NCBI RefSeq assembly: GCF_018598225.1
Contig: NZ_JAHESF010000007.1
Location: forward strand, 1-64,000
Reading direction: 5' to 3'
From: Chryseosolibacter histidinae
GTDB lineage: Bacteria > Bacteroidota > Bacteroidia > Cytophagales > Cyclobacteriaceae
DNA: 64,000 nucleotides
This document shows positions 15,132 to 23,437 of the stretch, piece by piece. The notes under the pieces were generated by a model. That model did no database searches and was not told the origin of the DNA. It saw nothing but the letters and a program-made list of their open reading frames with translations. The first letter of the stretch is position 1. Each line of letters begins with the position of its first letter. A program made the translations under genes and the position numbers.

Positions 15132-15524
15132 ATGAAAAAGAAGAGAATGAATAAGAAATTCAAAGATCTGCTCACCTCTATAGATGTATTGAACACCATT
15201 AACGGTGGCGTAAGCGAGCCGTACATGTCGTTCACCAAAAATGCGGATGGCCACGAAATGAGGGTCCGCGTGCCTGGCGTCGGTAAAGAATCCATGCAGG
15301 TTGAGATCAACAACCACGAGCTTTCGGTTTATTACCTGTTGCCCCTTGAAGTATCGGGCCAGCTGCTGCAAATGCCCCAGGTAGTTTACAAGCAGATGAT
15401 CCCCTATTACATAGAGGCCGGTGGTATTAAAGCCGTTTATGATCACAATGAGCTGGTGGTGAAGCTGCCGTTCAACGAAGAATCGAACGACAATCACCGG
15501 AAGATCGAGATCGACGAGGTATAA
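15132..15524 (+). CDS. Divergent Hsp20/alpha-crystallin-like small protein
   Basis: About 130 residues from the ATG at 15132 (other starts at 15078 and 15147; the longer head is basic and not conserved-looking). The body has the pattern of an alpha-crystallin domain: EMRVRVPGVGKESMQVEINNHELSVYY, a middle region with a proline-rich loop, then GGIKAVYDHNELVVKLPF, which corresponds to the 'A...dGvL.v.lP' last strand. Such proteins act as holdases against aggregation. The IxI-type tail is only partly present (KIEIDEV). Moderately confident; it is more divergent than standard Hsp20. Confidence 0.65.
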   Translation: MKKKRMNKKFKDLLTSIDVLNTINGGVSEPYMSFTKNADGHEMRVRVPGVGKESMQVEINNHELSVYYLLPLEVSGQLLQMPQVVYKQMIPYYIEAGGIKAVYDHNELVVKLPFNEESNDNHRKIEIDEV

Positions 15525-15538
15525 GCAGCCATAAAAAG

Positions 15539-16639
15539 TTATCCTGCTATGCGGGATTTCATCTCCACCAGAAGGGCAGCCGCCATCTCTTCCGGAACAG
15601 CAGATGAGAATATTTCCTGAATGATCTTCAGCAAGTGCGATGAAAAAAAACCGTCCTGGCGGTCAGGTAAATTGGAGGCCCAAACACTGATACACCTGAT
15701 GAGGCGGTATTTTTCATCCTGCACATCATACACCACCACGGCATGGATACTGTCATCTTCCGAATAAGGGAAGCACAGCAGCACCGGAAAATCAAAAAGC
15801 CCGGCATCCTTCAGCTCGGGGATCAGGTTGGCATCAAAAAATTCATACATCAGCACACTGCTCTCGATCCTGAACTGTTGCAGCAGCGCGCGCAATGTCG
15901 AAAGCGCCTTGTGCATCACGTGCAGGGGCGTTTTTTCGACGGAGAACTGATCGATCGGCAACCAATGCTGTGAGCTGAAATCGAGATACTGAAGGGCCTC
16001 TGTTCCGATGCCCAGCTTGTAATTGAAAAAACTGTAACCCGGCACAAAATAACCGGGGTAAAAGAAACTGAGACCGGAAGCTTTGCAGTATTCCAGTTTC
16101 TGATAGATAAGATACTTACCCAGGCTGTACTTCTTGTAATCGGGATCGTAAAAAGAAGTGATGCCTGCTCCGCTCGTTGCGCCGATATCGAAAAAACCGG
16201 CACCGATCAGCTTTCCCTGGTCATAGACACAAACTTCGAGTGTATGGTAAAGGTCGTGCAGCGAGTTCCGGTACATCAGCTCCTTTAACGAAGACGACAC
16301 TTCGAACGAAATGCCCAGCTTATATTTTGCATAGAGCTCCTCTTTTGCGGCATTGATAGAAGCGCGCTTTACTTCCGTTCTGAAACCAGCATTGCGCTTC
16401 ATCAATTTCTGTTGCTGCTTATCATGTGTGAGATCCGGCAACACTATCCTGAGCCAGATGGCGCCGTAAAGCTGGTGCCTGAAATTGAGAAAATTGGTTG
16501 TAAAGATAGTCTGCCCCATCCTGAACCAGCCTCTTTCAAGATAGCCATCAAGCTCGCCGGGAAGTAATTTCTGAGGATGATGTACTTGCGCAAACATGCC
16601 ACTCCGAAAATTTAAATATCGATCCTTATCCGGTCTCAT
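15539..16639 (-). CDS. Arginyl/leucyl-tRNA-protein transferase-like (ATE/Bpt superfamily) protein
   Basis: 366 residues. The middle contains the GNAT-like core seen in aminoacyl-tRNA-protein transferases: 'YHTLEVCVYDQGKLIGAGFFDIGATSG.G.TSFYDPDYKKYSLGKYLIYQKLEYCKASGLSFFYPGYFVPGY..FNYKLG', closely following the Bpt/ATE signature for the FYDP-SLG motif. The N-terminal CxxC-type cysteines of Bpt are absent. A roughly 120-residue C-terminal extension is not familiar. It probably transfers an amino acid from tRNA to a protein N-terminus, but substrate and even activity are unproven. Confidence 0.72.
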   Translation of the reverse strand: MRPDKDRYLNFRSGMFAQVHHPQKLLPGELDGYLERGWFRMGQTIFTTNFLNFRHQLYGAIWLRIVLPDLTHDKQQQKLMKRNAGFRTEVKRASINAAKEELYAKYKLGISFEVSSSLKELMYRNSLHDLYHTLEVCVYDQGKLIGAGFFDIGATSGAGITSFYDPDYKKYSLGKYLIYQKLEYCKASGLSFFYPGYFVPGYSFFNYKLGIGTEALQYLDFSSQHWLPIDQFSVEKTPLHVMHKALSTLRALLQQFRIESSVLMYEFFDANLIPELKDAGLFDFPVLLCFPYSEDDSIHAVVVYDVQDEKYRLIRCISVWASNLPDRQDGFFSSHLLKIIQEIFSSAVPEEMAAALLVEMKSRIAG

Positions 16640-16806
16640 GCAAGGCCTTTTTATTTACGGAAGCACTAGTCATCAACGATATGCAATCCGTTGCAACCGT
16701 CCTGTATGAACTTGAGCACCACGGAAGGTGAAACAACCTGGCAAAAAAAAGACGATCATCAAGCAATGAAGGGTATGGTGGCGCCGGCCTCACAGTTTTT
16801 TGCTTT

Positions 16807-16845
16807 ATAACCGCTTATCTTACATATAACACACAAGGCGGTTAT
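16807..16845. other. Inverted repeat upstream of the secreted Cys/His protein
   Basis: ATAACCGC (16807-16814) and GCGGTTAT (16838-16845) pair perfectly over eight bases with a 23-base spacer. It is about 65 bases before the ATG at 16912, where a dimeric regulator could bind. Confidence 0.4.
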
Positions 16846-16911
16846 TTAAGCCTTTTGCCGGCTGCGCGCTAAACGGCCATCGTTTATCTTGCAGTTTGAA
16901 AAATCAATTTT

Positions 16912-17499
16912 ATGAGATCAGTTCATAACACCTCGGGTGTCATTAAATTCTACGGTGTGGCAGCATTGCTGTTTTTTACTTCGGCAGTGTCAGGGCAAAG
17001 CCTCAACAGCAACTGGAGGCAGGACCTGTCTGCTTCGCTTGAGCAGTTTTTAAAATGTAAGGAAACTTCGCCCGAGGGCAACAAGTGCGTCAATTTTATC
17101 GGAGAGTCGCTGAACAAAGTTTACAGGGTCAACGATTTTTATTCTCAGAAGCTCGGCAGGTTCATGGCTGCAGGCGAGATCTCCTCTTATTTAAAAGACA
17201 GTGACAAGTGGACGCTGCTGGGCCATTCATACGAACAAACCACCCTGGCTACAGCACAGGATTATGCCAATGCAAAAAAGGCAGTGGTTGCCGTTTACAT
17301 GAACGCCGAAGGCATCGGACACGCCGTAGTGATCACACCAGGCGAGCTCAAACCTTCAGGATCATGGGGTCTCAATGTGCCTTCTGCGGCATCGTTCTTC
17401 GCTACCGATCCTGAAAAATCGTTTGTAGACAAAGGCCTGTCATACGCTTTTGCCAAGAACATGTTGAAAGACGTGCTCATCTACGGCAGAAAGTACTAG
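16912..17499 (+). CDS. Secreted putative papain-like (NlpC/CHAP-type) hydrolase
   Basis: 195 residues with a signal peptide ending near VSGQ (residue 29). The mature part has Cys59 at the start of a helix (NKCVNFIGESLNKVY), a tryptophan segment, an AVVAVYMNAEGIGHAVVITPG strand pair with His137, and SWGLNVPSAASFFA. Cys-helix followed by 'GHAVVI' is the layout of papain-fold amidases such as NlpC/P60, CHAP and type VI amidase effectors. I do not recognise a specific family. If the dyad is real, peptidoglycan or a small amide is the likely substrate. No immunity-like neighbour is present. Confidence 0.6.
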   Translation: MRSVHNTSGVIKFYGVAALLFFTSAVSGQSLNSNWRQDLSASLEQFLKCKETSPEGNKCVNFIGESLNKVYRVNDFYSQKLGRFMAAGEISSYLKDSDKWTLLGHSYEQTTLATAQDYANAKKAVVAVYMNAEGIGHAVVITPGELKPSGSWGLNVPSAASFFATDPEKSFVDKGLSYAFAKNMLKDVLIYGRKY

Positions 17500-17537
17500 G
17501 TTTGAAGTTTCAGGTTTAAAGTTTAAGGTTTCAAGTT
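17499..17537. repeat. Word repeat, family D (GTTTAAAGTTTCAAG), single arm
   Basis: Iterated GGTTTGAAGTTT, CAGGTTTAAAGTTT, AAGGTTTCAAGTT. It starts at the stop codon of the secreted protein gene and ends five bases before the stop of the convergent cyclase gene. Copies are at 42716-42789 and 56276-56312. Confidence 0.65.
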
Positions 17538-17542
17538 GGGCG

Positions 17543-18640
17543 TCAGGCTGCCATGATGGGTTGCAGGGCGCTCAACAGCACTTCTTTTTCTTTTCCTCTC
17601 AGCTTGATAGAGCCCAGTGGCCGCGCTGCATAATGGCCCGGCAGACAGAGCTTGGCAATAAGCTCCGCAGATGAGATCACTTCGGCGTTGAACTCCTTGC
17701 ACATGCTCAGCATCCTGGACGTTGTGTTCAGCACATCGCCGGAATACGTGATATCCCTTTTCATGATGCCTACTTCACCCGCCATCACTTTTCCGCAGTG
17801 AATGCCAGCCTTGAATGACGGCACCAGTCCGTAACGGTGCAGGTACTTGTCTTTCATCTGACTGATGCGTTGTTTGATATCGAAAAAGCACTGCACGCAC
17901 TGGCTGTTCTTGAGACCGTCTTCCTGCTTCCAGGCCACGATCACCTCATCGCCCACATACTGGTAGATCTCTCCTTTGTTCTCGAGGATGGGATCGGTGA
18001 TGTCTGCGAAAAAATCCTTCAACAGCGTGTGATATTTTTCATCGCCGAGCCGCTCGGCCATGGTGGTGGATTCATTCAGGTCGAGGAACATAAAGATCCT
18101 GTTCTCTTCCTGGGGTGTGTTGTATTTGCCGCGGATGATGTTGCCGAAGGCGCCGTACCCGAACTTGCTGTTGATCTGCAGCAGCAGCTGTGTAACGGCC
18201 ACCACCATAAACCAGGTCATGATGTTTTTGGCGCGGGAGCTGTCGAGTAAAAAATCCCGGAAGGCTTCAACAGCCACAGGATCGGAGAGTGGCCGGCCGG
18301 TGCGGATAGGTACAGAAACAGCGCCCAGCACGGTAACAATAATGAGAATGACCATCACAAACCACAAGCTCACGGCGAGCACGGTGTATCCATACGATTT
18401 GTCAGCATACTTCACGTTGACATAAAACACAAGGGCCGAACCTCCCAGCATGGCGCCGATCAATGCCGAACCCGAATTCAATGCCAATGAAAAGAGAAAC
18501 GAATATTCAGCAGAAGGCCCAAGCGAGTTATGCGTATGTAGCAGGAGGTGGTCATACAGCGACATCAGAAAACCAACAACCAGCCATGCCCCGGTGATCA
18601 CGGAGAGCTGTCGTAGTTTGATCTGTGTGCTTTGACTCAT
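17543..18640 (-). CDS. Membrane class III adenylate/guanylate cyclase
   Basis: 365 residues from the ATG at 18640 (18691 is also open, but the conserved start MSQSTQIKLRQ is preferred). Four hydrophobic segments occupy about residues 14-165, then a class III cyclase domain: FLDLNESTTMAERLG with first metal Asp, YVGDEVIVAW with second metal Asp, KRDITYSGDVLNTTSRM with the transition-state Asn and Arg. All catalytic positions are present, so it should be active. It is similar in layout to other bacterial proteins with a four- or six-helix membrane domain and no HAMP. It makes cAMP (or cGMP) at the inner membrane. Confidence 0.9.
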   Translation of the reverse strand: MSQSTQIKLRQLSVITGAWLVVGFLMSLYDHLLLHTHNSLGPSAEYSFLFSLALNSGSALIGAMLGGSALVFYVNVKYADKSYGYTVLAVSLWFVMVILIIVTVLGAVSVPIRTGRPLSDPVAVEAFRDFLLDSSRAKNIMTWFMVVAVTQLLLQINSKFGYGAFGNIIRGKYNTPQEENRIFMFLDLNESTTMAERLGDEKYHTLLKDFFADITDPILENKGEIYQYVGDEVIVAWKQEDGLKNSQCVQCFFDIKQRISQMKDKYLHRYGLVPSFKAGIHCGKVMAGEVGIMKRDITYSGDVLNTTSRMLSMCKEFNAEVISSAELIAKLCLPGHYAARPLGSIKLRGKEKEVLLSALQPIMAA

Positions 18641-18761
18641 TGTTTTTAAACTTTCCGCCCACGCCCTATGCGTGCAGCGATCATGATCCAAAAGTACACG
18701 AAAGCTTCTTCCTGGCAGGGTTGTAATTGCGACTTTAAATAGGGGGAATTACGACTTTGAG

Positions 18762-18897
18762 AAGGTACGAGGTACGATTTACGAGGTACGATTGAGGGGC
18801 TTTACTGTATTGCTGCTGAATCCACGGCCAGCGTCGTTTAACAATAGCACAATACGAAGCCGTTAACCCGTACTTCGTACCTCGTATCTTGTACCTT
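18762..18897. repeat. Inverted word repeat, family B (GTACGAGGTACGA), reaching a stop codon
   Basis: The left arm 18762-18793 iterates GGTACGAGGTACGATT and TACGAGGTACGATT. The right arm 18851-18897 (AATACGAAG... GTACTTCGTACCTCGTATCTTGTACC) is its inverted form. The arm ends within the TAA stop (18896-18898) of the zinc-ribbon gene. A second copy lies at 23943-24034. Confidence 0.75.
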
Positions 18898-19159
18898 ATT
18901 TCTTCCGCTTGAATTTATCAATCCACCTATTTGCTTCTCGCTGGTGTTTGAGCTGGCCGCTGGCGAGAAACTGCGTCAACTTTTCATTCATGGGCTCGCG
19001 GGAAGTGAGGTGATAATAGCCGCAGTCGTCACATTTGTAAACGGCAATGGGAGCCTGACCGGCAGCGTATTCGTTCCGGGTCCACAGCTCGATCAGCACA
19101 TCCTCCGCCAGCTGCTGGGTGTCGAACTGTTTTTTACCTGATATACAACCGGGATTCAT
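18896..19159 (-). CDS. Small zinc-ribbon protein
   Basis: 87 residues, very basic at the C-terminus (WIDKFKRKK). A short ribbon, YKCDDCGYYHLTSR, is seen in the middle, preceded by an N-terminal Cys (MNPGCISGKKQF) that together could form a treble-clef-like site; 'CDDCGYYHLTS' is common in small Bacteroidota proteins of unknown function that are possibly nucleic-acid binding. The stop codon lies inside repeat B. Confidence 0.6.
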   Translation of the reverse strand: MNPGCISGKKQFDTQQLAEDVLIELWTRNEYAAGQAPIAVYKCDDCGYYHLTSREPMNEKLTQFLASGQLKHQREANRWIDKFKRKK

Positions 19160-19337
19160 AGGATTTACAGGATAAACAGATTAAATACCTTGATGGGATA
19201 ACCCCCTGCCTGCGCGACCTGTCACAACATCGCGAGTAGGCTTCACAAGTTAGCACATAGCCAAAGTAAAGGGAAGCACTTTTTATCAAATCGGAAATGG
19301 GAAACGTTACCGGCGGCTTGTCAAAACTTTTACAAAC

Positions 19338-20111
19338 TCAATATAAACGTTTCGCGGGGGCGGGCGATTTCAGGCTGAGCCAGAAGACGTGCAGTGGCTC
19401 CTTTCTTTCTGCAACACCATTGTGATTGGCATCGTGCCTGGCAAAGATAAACATCACATCGTTTCTGGGATCGTACTGAGAACGCTCCACGGAATAGTCG
19501 GCGGGGATCAGCTGCGTCCTTTCGGTACACGAGGCATTGAAGTGATAAAACCTCCGCAGGTCTTTTTTATTGATCAGCGTATCCATATTGCTATCCGCAT
19601 CATAAACAGAAACGAGGTAATAGTCGCGGTTCACAGGCTTCTCATATAATGAGTCCTGGATGAAGGATGGATAATATAACGACTTCACCAGCACGGGATG
19701 ATCGAACAGGCGATCGAGCTTCTCCGTTGTCATGTCGTAATGGGCGATGCTGAGCAGGTGATATCCATGGATCAGGTCGAGGCCTGGCATATAGTGTGGG
19801 TCACGTTCGTCGTAGTAGTCATCGTAATACGTTCTACCGGACACGGTATCCTGTCTGTATACCGTCACAAGCCGGTGTTGCTGAAGACCGGTGAGCACTA
19901 CTTTCTGCGGATTGGATGGGATCTGACCGGTGCCGCTGATCGAATTCGTGGTGTCAGCAGGGTCTGTCGCGGCGTCTGACGTTTCGTAGCGGATCTGCTC
20001 CTCTTTCGCGTCGTTGCCAGACCAGCACGATGACGCCAGCAGTGATACAATAAGGAACATGGATCCGGCATGGAAAGGGCGATGCGCCGCGGGAACAGTA
20101 TTCATCAGCAT
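19338..20111 (-). CDS. Lipoprotein with two EF-hand calcium loops
   Basis: About 257 residues from the ATG at 20111 (20105 also possible). A lipobox LASSC at residues 25-29 marks it as a lipoprotein. Two loops fit the 12-residue EF-hand rule exactly: DSNMDTLINKKD (residues 173-184) and DANHNGVAERKE (227-238). The region between them and the N-terminal beta-like part are not recognised. Paired EF loops with aromatic flanks in a surface lipoprotein suggest calcium-dependent structure or binding. It is divergent from the GH92 gene, with about 170 bases between starts. Confidence 0.72.
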   Translation of the reverse strand: MLMNTVPAAHRPFHAGSMFLIVSLLASSCWSGNDAKEEQIRYETSDAATDPADTTNSISGTGQIPSNPQKVVLTGLQQHRLVTVYRQDTVSGRTYYDDYYDERDPHYMPGLDLIHGYHLLSIAHYDMTTEKLDRLFDHPVLVKSLYYPSFIQDSLYEKPVNRDYYLVSVYDADSNMDTLINKKDLRRFYHFNASCTERTQLIPADYSVERSQYDPRNDVMFIFARHDANHNGVAERKEPLHVFWLSLKSPAPAKRLY

Positions 20112-20279
20112 AATTTTGTCTGAAAAATATAGAATTAAAGCCATGTTTGATAACCGGGGTTAAAATTTTGAAGCCATGCATCCGGCAAAGACACGTGATT
20201 TTCAGAGGCCAGGCCGGCTTGTTCATGCTGCTTATTGACCATCGCGTGAACTTGTGTATTTTGGCGCCAATTACCACTT

Positions 20280-22577
20280 ATGAAAAGAAGTCTGATCCTT
20301 TGCCTCTTCATCGTTCCCGCACTGTGCATCGCACAAAACCAACCCGACGGAAACCTGGTGCAGTTCGTGAACCCGCTCATCGGTACACACAAGATGGGCC
20401 ATACCTATCCCGGTGCCACGGTGCCTTTCGGCATGGTGCAGCTCAGCCCCGAGACCGATACGCTGTTGTACGATCACCAGGGCAAATACAATGGTCCCGT
20501 GTATAAATATTGTGCAGGCTACCAATATGACGACCCCACCATTGTAGGCTTCAGCCACACACACTTCAGCGGAACGGGACACTCCGACCTCGGTGACTTC
20601 CTCATCATGCCCACGGAAGGTGCGCTTCAGCTGAACCCCGGCACGGAAGCACATCCTGAAAAGGGTTACCGGTCAGTCTTTTCGCACCAGAACGAAGTGG
20701 CAGAGCCTGGCTACTATAAAGTGTTGCTCGACGATCACCAGATCACCGCCGAGCTTACCGCCAGCAACCGCGTGGGCTTTCATCAATATACATTCCCTGC
20801 TTCCGATCGATCGCACATCATCCTCGACCTGATCAGCGGAATTTATAATTATGAGGATAAAAATGTCTGGACGTTTGTGCGGGTAGAGAATGATACCCTG
20901 ATCACCGGCTACAGACAGACCACCGGATGGGCCCGCACCCGTACCGTTTACTTTGCCATGTCGTTTTCAAAACCCTTCTACCAGTATGGCAACATGGATT
21001 ACTCGAAGCCCCAGGTGTACAAAGGCTTCTGGGGCAAGTTCGACCAGCGGAAAAATTTCCCGGAGACTGCAGGACGCCAGATCAGGATGTATTTCGATTT
21101 CAAAACAACCGCAGGTGAAAAAGTGAAAATAAAATTCGCGCTCTCGCCTGTGAGCACGGAAGGAGCATTACAGAACATGAAGGCCGAAGTTCCGCACTGG
21201 GATTTTGAACGGGTAAAAAAAGAAGCACAGTCGTTGTGGAATCAGGCGTTGTCTAAAGTAACCGTGAACACTGAAAAACGCGACGATAAGATCAATTTTT
21301 ACACGGCCATGTATCACACTTTTCTGGGTCCCACCACCTACATGGATGTGAACGGCAGCTATCGCGGTCTTGACCAGCTGAACCACACTGCGGCAGACTT
21401 TACCAACTACACAACCTTCTCGCTGTGGGATACATATCGCGCGCTGCATCCGCTCTTCAATATCCTGCAGCCTAAGCGCAATGCAGATATGGTGAAGTCC
21501 ATGCTCGCGCACTACGAACAAAGTGTACACCCCATGCTTCCGGTGTGGTCGCATCACGCCAACGAGAACTGGTGCATGATCGGCTATCACAGCGTTTCTG
21601 TGATCGCCGACGCTGCCATCAAGGGCAATGCCGGCTTTGATGCGCAGAAGGCACTGGATGCCTGCGTGACCACTGCGCGACAGAAATTTTACGGCGGACT
21701 CGATTCCTACATGGCGATGGGTTATGTGCCCGATGAAAAAAATGCTTCGTCCGTATCGATGACGCTGGAGTATGCTTATGACGACTGGTGCATCGCACAG
21801 CTGGCGAAGAAGCTCGGACGACAGGAGATCCATGACGAGTTCATGAAACGCTCCGCCAACTGGAAGAATGTTTTCGATGCCTCGATCGGATACACACGGC
21901 CGCGACTGGCCAACGGAAGCTTCAGGAAAGAATTCGATGTGCTGAGCACGCACGGTCAGGGGTTCATTGAAGGCAACGCCTGGAATTATAGCCTGTATGT
22001 TCCCCATGACCCAGATGCCATGATCAGGCTGATGGGAGGCCCGAAACGTTTTGTAACGCATCTTGACTCTTTGTTCACCATGTACCTGCCCGACAAATTC
22101 TTTGCAGAGACGGAAGACATCACCCGCGAAGGCATCATCGGCAACTACGTGCATGGCAATGAGCCTGCCCATCACGTTGCGTATCTCTACAACTGGGCGG
22201 GCCAGCCCTGGAAAACACAGGAACGTGTGCGCATGATCCTCAAAAAACAATATCAGGCTTCACCCGACGGCCTCGGTGGCAACGACGACTGCGGACAAAT
22301 GAGCGCGTGGTATATTTTCAGCTCGCTTGGGTTTTATCCGGTGGCACCTGGCTCGGATCAGTACGCTATTGGAAGTCCTGCCGTACAAAACGCAACCCTG
22401 AAGCTCGAGAACGGAAACACGCTGACGATCGAAGCCAGGAACCAGGGCGACAAAAATGTTTATGTGCAAAAAGTGGAAGTGAACGGCGTTGTGCTGAAGA
22501 GGCTTTACCTGACCCACGCAGAGATCATGGATGGCGGGAAGATCACATTTTATATGGGTGCCAAACCGAAAAAATAA
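20280..22577 (+). CDS. GH92 family alpha-1,2-mannosidase
   Basis: 765 residues with a signal peptide (cleavage near CIAQ, residue 18). The N-terminal beta-sandwich begins NPLIGTHKMGHTYPGATVPFGMVQ, and the (alpha/alpha)6 domain contains SVSMTLEYAYDDWC, GNEPAHHVAYLYNW and GLGGNDDCGQMSAWYIFSSLGFYP, all hallmark GH92 blocks; the acid/base Glu is in the EGNAWNYS block (around 572). It should act in a calcium-dependent way on alpha-mannosides of glycoproteins or fungal mannan, in the periplasm. It is not in a polysaccharide-utilisation cluster here: no SusC/SusD adjoins it. Confidence 0.96.
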   Translation: MKRSLILCLFIVPALCIAQNQPDGNLVQFVNPLIGTHKMGHTYPGATVPFGMVQLSPETDTLLYDHQGKYNGPVYKYCAGYQYDDPTIVGFSHTHFSGTGHSDLGDFLIMPTEGALQLNPGTEAHPEKGYRSVFSHQNEVAEPGYYKVLLDDHQITAELTASNRVGFHQYTFPASDRSHIILDLISGIYNYEDKNVWTFVRVENDTLITGYRQTTGWARTRTVYFAMSFSKPFYQYGNMDYSKPQVYKGFWGKFDQRKNFPETAGRQIRMYFDFKTTAGEKVKIKFALSPVSTEGALQNMKAEVPHWDFERVKKEAQSLWNQALSKVTVNTEKRDDKINFYTAMYHTFLGPTTYMDVNGSYRGLDQLNHTAADFTNYTTFSLWDTYRALHPLFNILQPKRNADMVKSMLAHYEQSVHPMLPVWSHHANENWCMIGYHSVSVIADAAIKGNAGFDAQKALDACVTTARQKFYGGLDSYMAMGYVPDEKNASSVSMTLEYAYDDWCIAQLAKKLGRQEIHDEFMKRSANWKNVFDASIGYTRPRLANGSFRKEFDVLSTHGQGFIEGNAWNYSLYVPHDPDAMIRLMGGPKRFVTHLDSLFTMYLPDKFFAETEDITREGIIGNYVHGNEPAHHVAYLYNWAGQPWKTQERVRMILKKQYQASPDGLGGNDDCGQMSAWYIFSSLGFYPVAPGSDQYAIGSPAVQNATLKLENGNTLTIEARNQGDKNVYVQKVEVNGVVLKRLYLTHAEIMDGGKITFYMGAKPKK

Positions 22578-22606
22578 GCCGGAAACTACTCTGGCAGCTT
22601 CCGGCT
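22569..22606 (-). terminator. Minus-strand intrinsic terminator
   Basis: AGCCGGAA (22577-22584) and TTCCGGCT (22599-22606) form an 8-bp stem. On the minus strand it is followed by TATTTTTT (complement of 22569-22576). It terminates the small lipoprotein transcript, and its U-tract overlaps the last GH92 codons. Confidence 0.65.
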
Positions 22607-22614
22607 AAAGCCAA

Positions 22615-22923
22615 CTATTTGTTTTCTTGTTCCGATATAGCGATGGGATCGGTATTGCAGTTTTCAAACTCGAGCGCTACCGAAGCAATGGCGCCCTGGT
22701 GAGCTTCTTCCATGGTATGTCCTTCATTCTGCAGCTGATTGAATTTCGTAAACCACTGCTCCATTTTCTTTTCAAAACAACCATCATCGTTCAGGATGGT
22801 GGCCATTTTTACCGGTTCGCCTTCCGCGGTTGTGTTTTCTGCTGTTTTCTGGTCGCCAGCACTGTTACAGGCCGTCACCAGGTAGAGTACAATACAGTAG
22901 GTCAGAATGTTTTTCAGTTTCAT
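22615..22923 (-). CDS. Small lipoprotein of unknown function
   Basis: 102 residues from the ATG at 22923; longer open frame upstream has no support. Lipobox LVTAC (Cys19) followed by a low-complexity, acidic linker (NSAGDQKTAENTTAEGE). The C-terminal part has two cysteines (DGCFEKK, ENCNTD) that may form a disulfide. Not recognised. Confidence 0.6.
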   Translation of the reverse strand: MKLKNILTYCIVLYLVTACNSAGDQKTAENTTAEGEPVKMATILNDDGCFEKKMEQWFTKFNQLQNEGHTMEEAHQGAIASVALEFENCNTDPIAISEQENK

Positions 22924-23210
22924 GGGGTTAAAAATTAACAGTGGTAAATTTAGCGGGGTGCGCCAAGGTGATTTAGACGAAGCGGCGCCATATCTTATCC
23001 AACGCTCCGGGGTGCTGTTTTGCAGAAATACAACCACCCCATAGTACTATTCTACTATACACGCTGGTATAATTGTACTACCGGCCGGGCTGAACGCAGG
23101 TTTTGATATCCGTATTGATACTGATTTTTCACTTTCTTTGAATCTTTGGCAAAAGGCAAAAACTGCTTTTTATGATAAAATCTTACATGCCTTCAACATG
23201 CCATCTCCAC

Positions 23211-23270
23211 GCCATTGTTGGTGTGCCCCCCGTGCCATTGTTGGTGTGCTCCCTCGCCATTGTTGGTGTT
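23211..23270. repeat. Three tandem copies of GCCATTGTTGGTGT (family J)
   Basis: Copies start at 23211, 23234 and 23256 (spacing 23 and 22 bases); the first two are identical over 15 bases and the third differs at the last. They are followed by CCAACAAGC / TTAACAAGC stretches that are the partial reverse complement (TTGGTG versus CACCAAC). The region lies in the 514-base gap between the small lipoprotein and DinB genes. Apart from this array I see nothing coding in the gap. Confidence 0.7.
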
Positions 23271-23437
23271 CTTCACCAACAAGCCCCCCTTCCATTAACA
23301 AGCCCACTCCTCCAACAGACCACGCCGCCAGCATGCCCAAAAAATAAATTTTCACCCCCCAACCCATACTGACATAGGGCTGTCACAGGTCGGTGTTTGC
23401 TTTGTAACACAACAATTCAACACTAAAACATCAGTAT

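Noticed and set aside
21168-22250. 360-codon open frame antisense to the GH92 gene
   Set aside because: Shadow frame; GH92 motifs on the plus strand are unmistakable. The same holds for antisense frames at 60299-61225 and 61343-62299 inside SusC.
20280-22577. GH92 gene as part of a polysaccharide-utilisation locus
   Set aside because: No SusC/SusD, sensor or other glycosidase adjoins it; the SusC/SusD pair is 37 kb away.
23211-23270. CRISPR array
   Set aside because: Only three copies of a 14-15 base unit with 7-8 base spacers; no cas genes, repeat and spacer lengths far too short.
23138-23372. Proline/histidine-rich small ORFs on both strands
   Set aside because: Translations of the tandem GCCATTGTTGGTGT array and the C-rich DNA after it.
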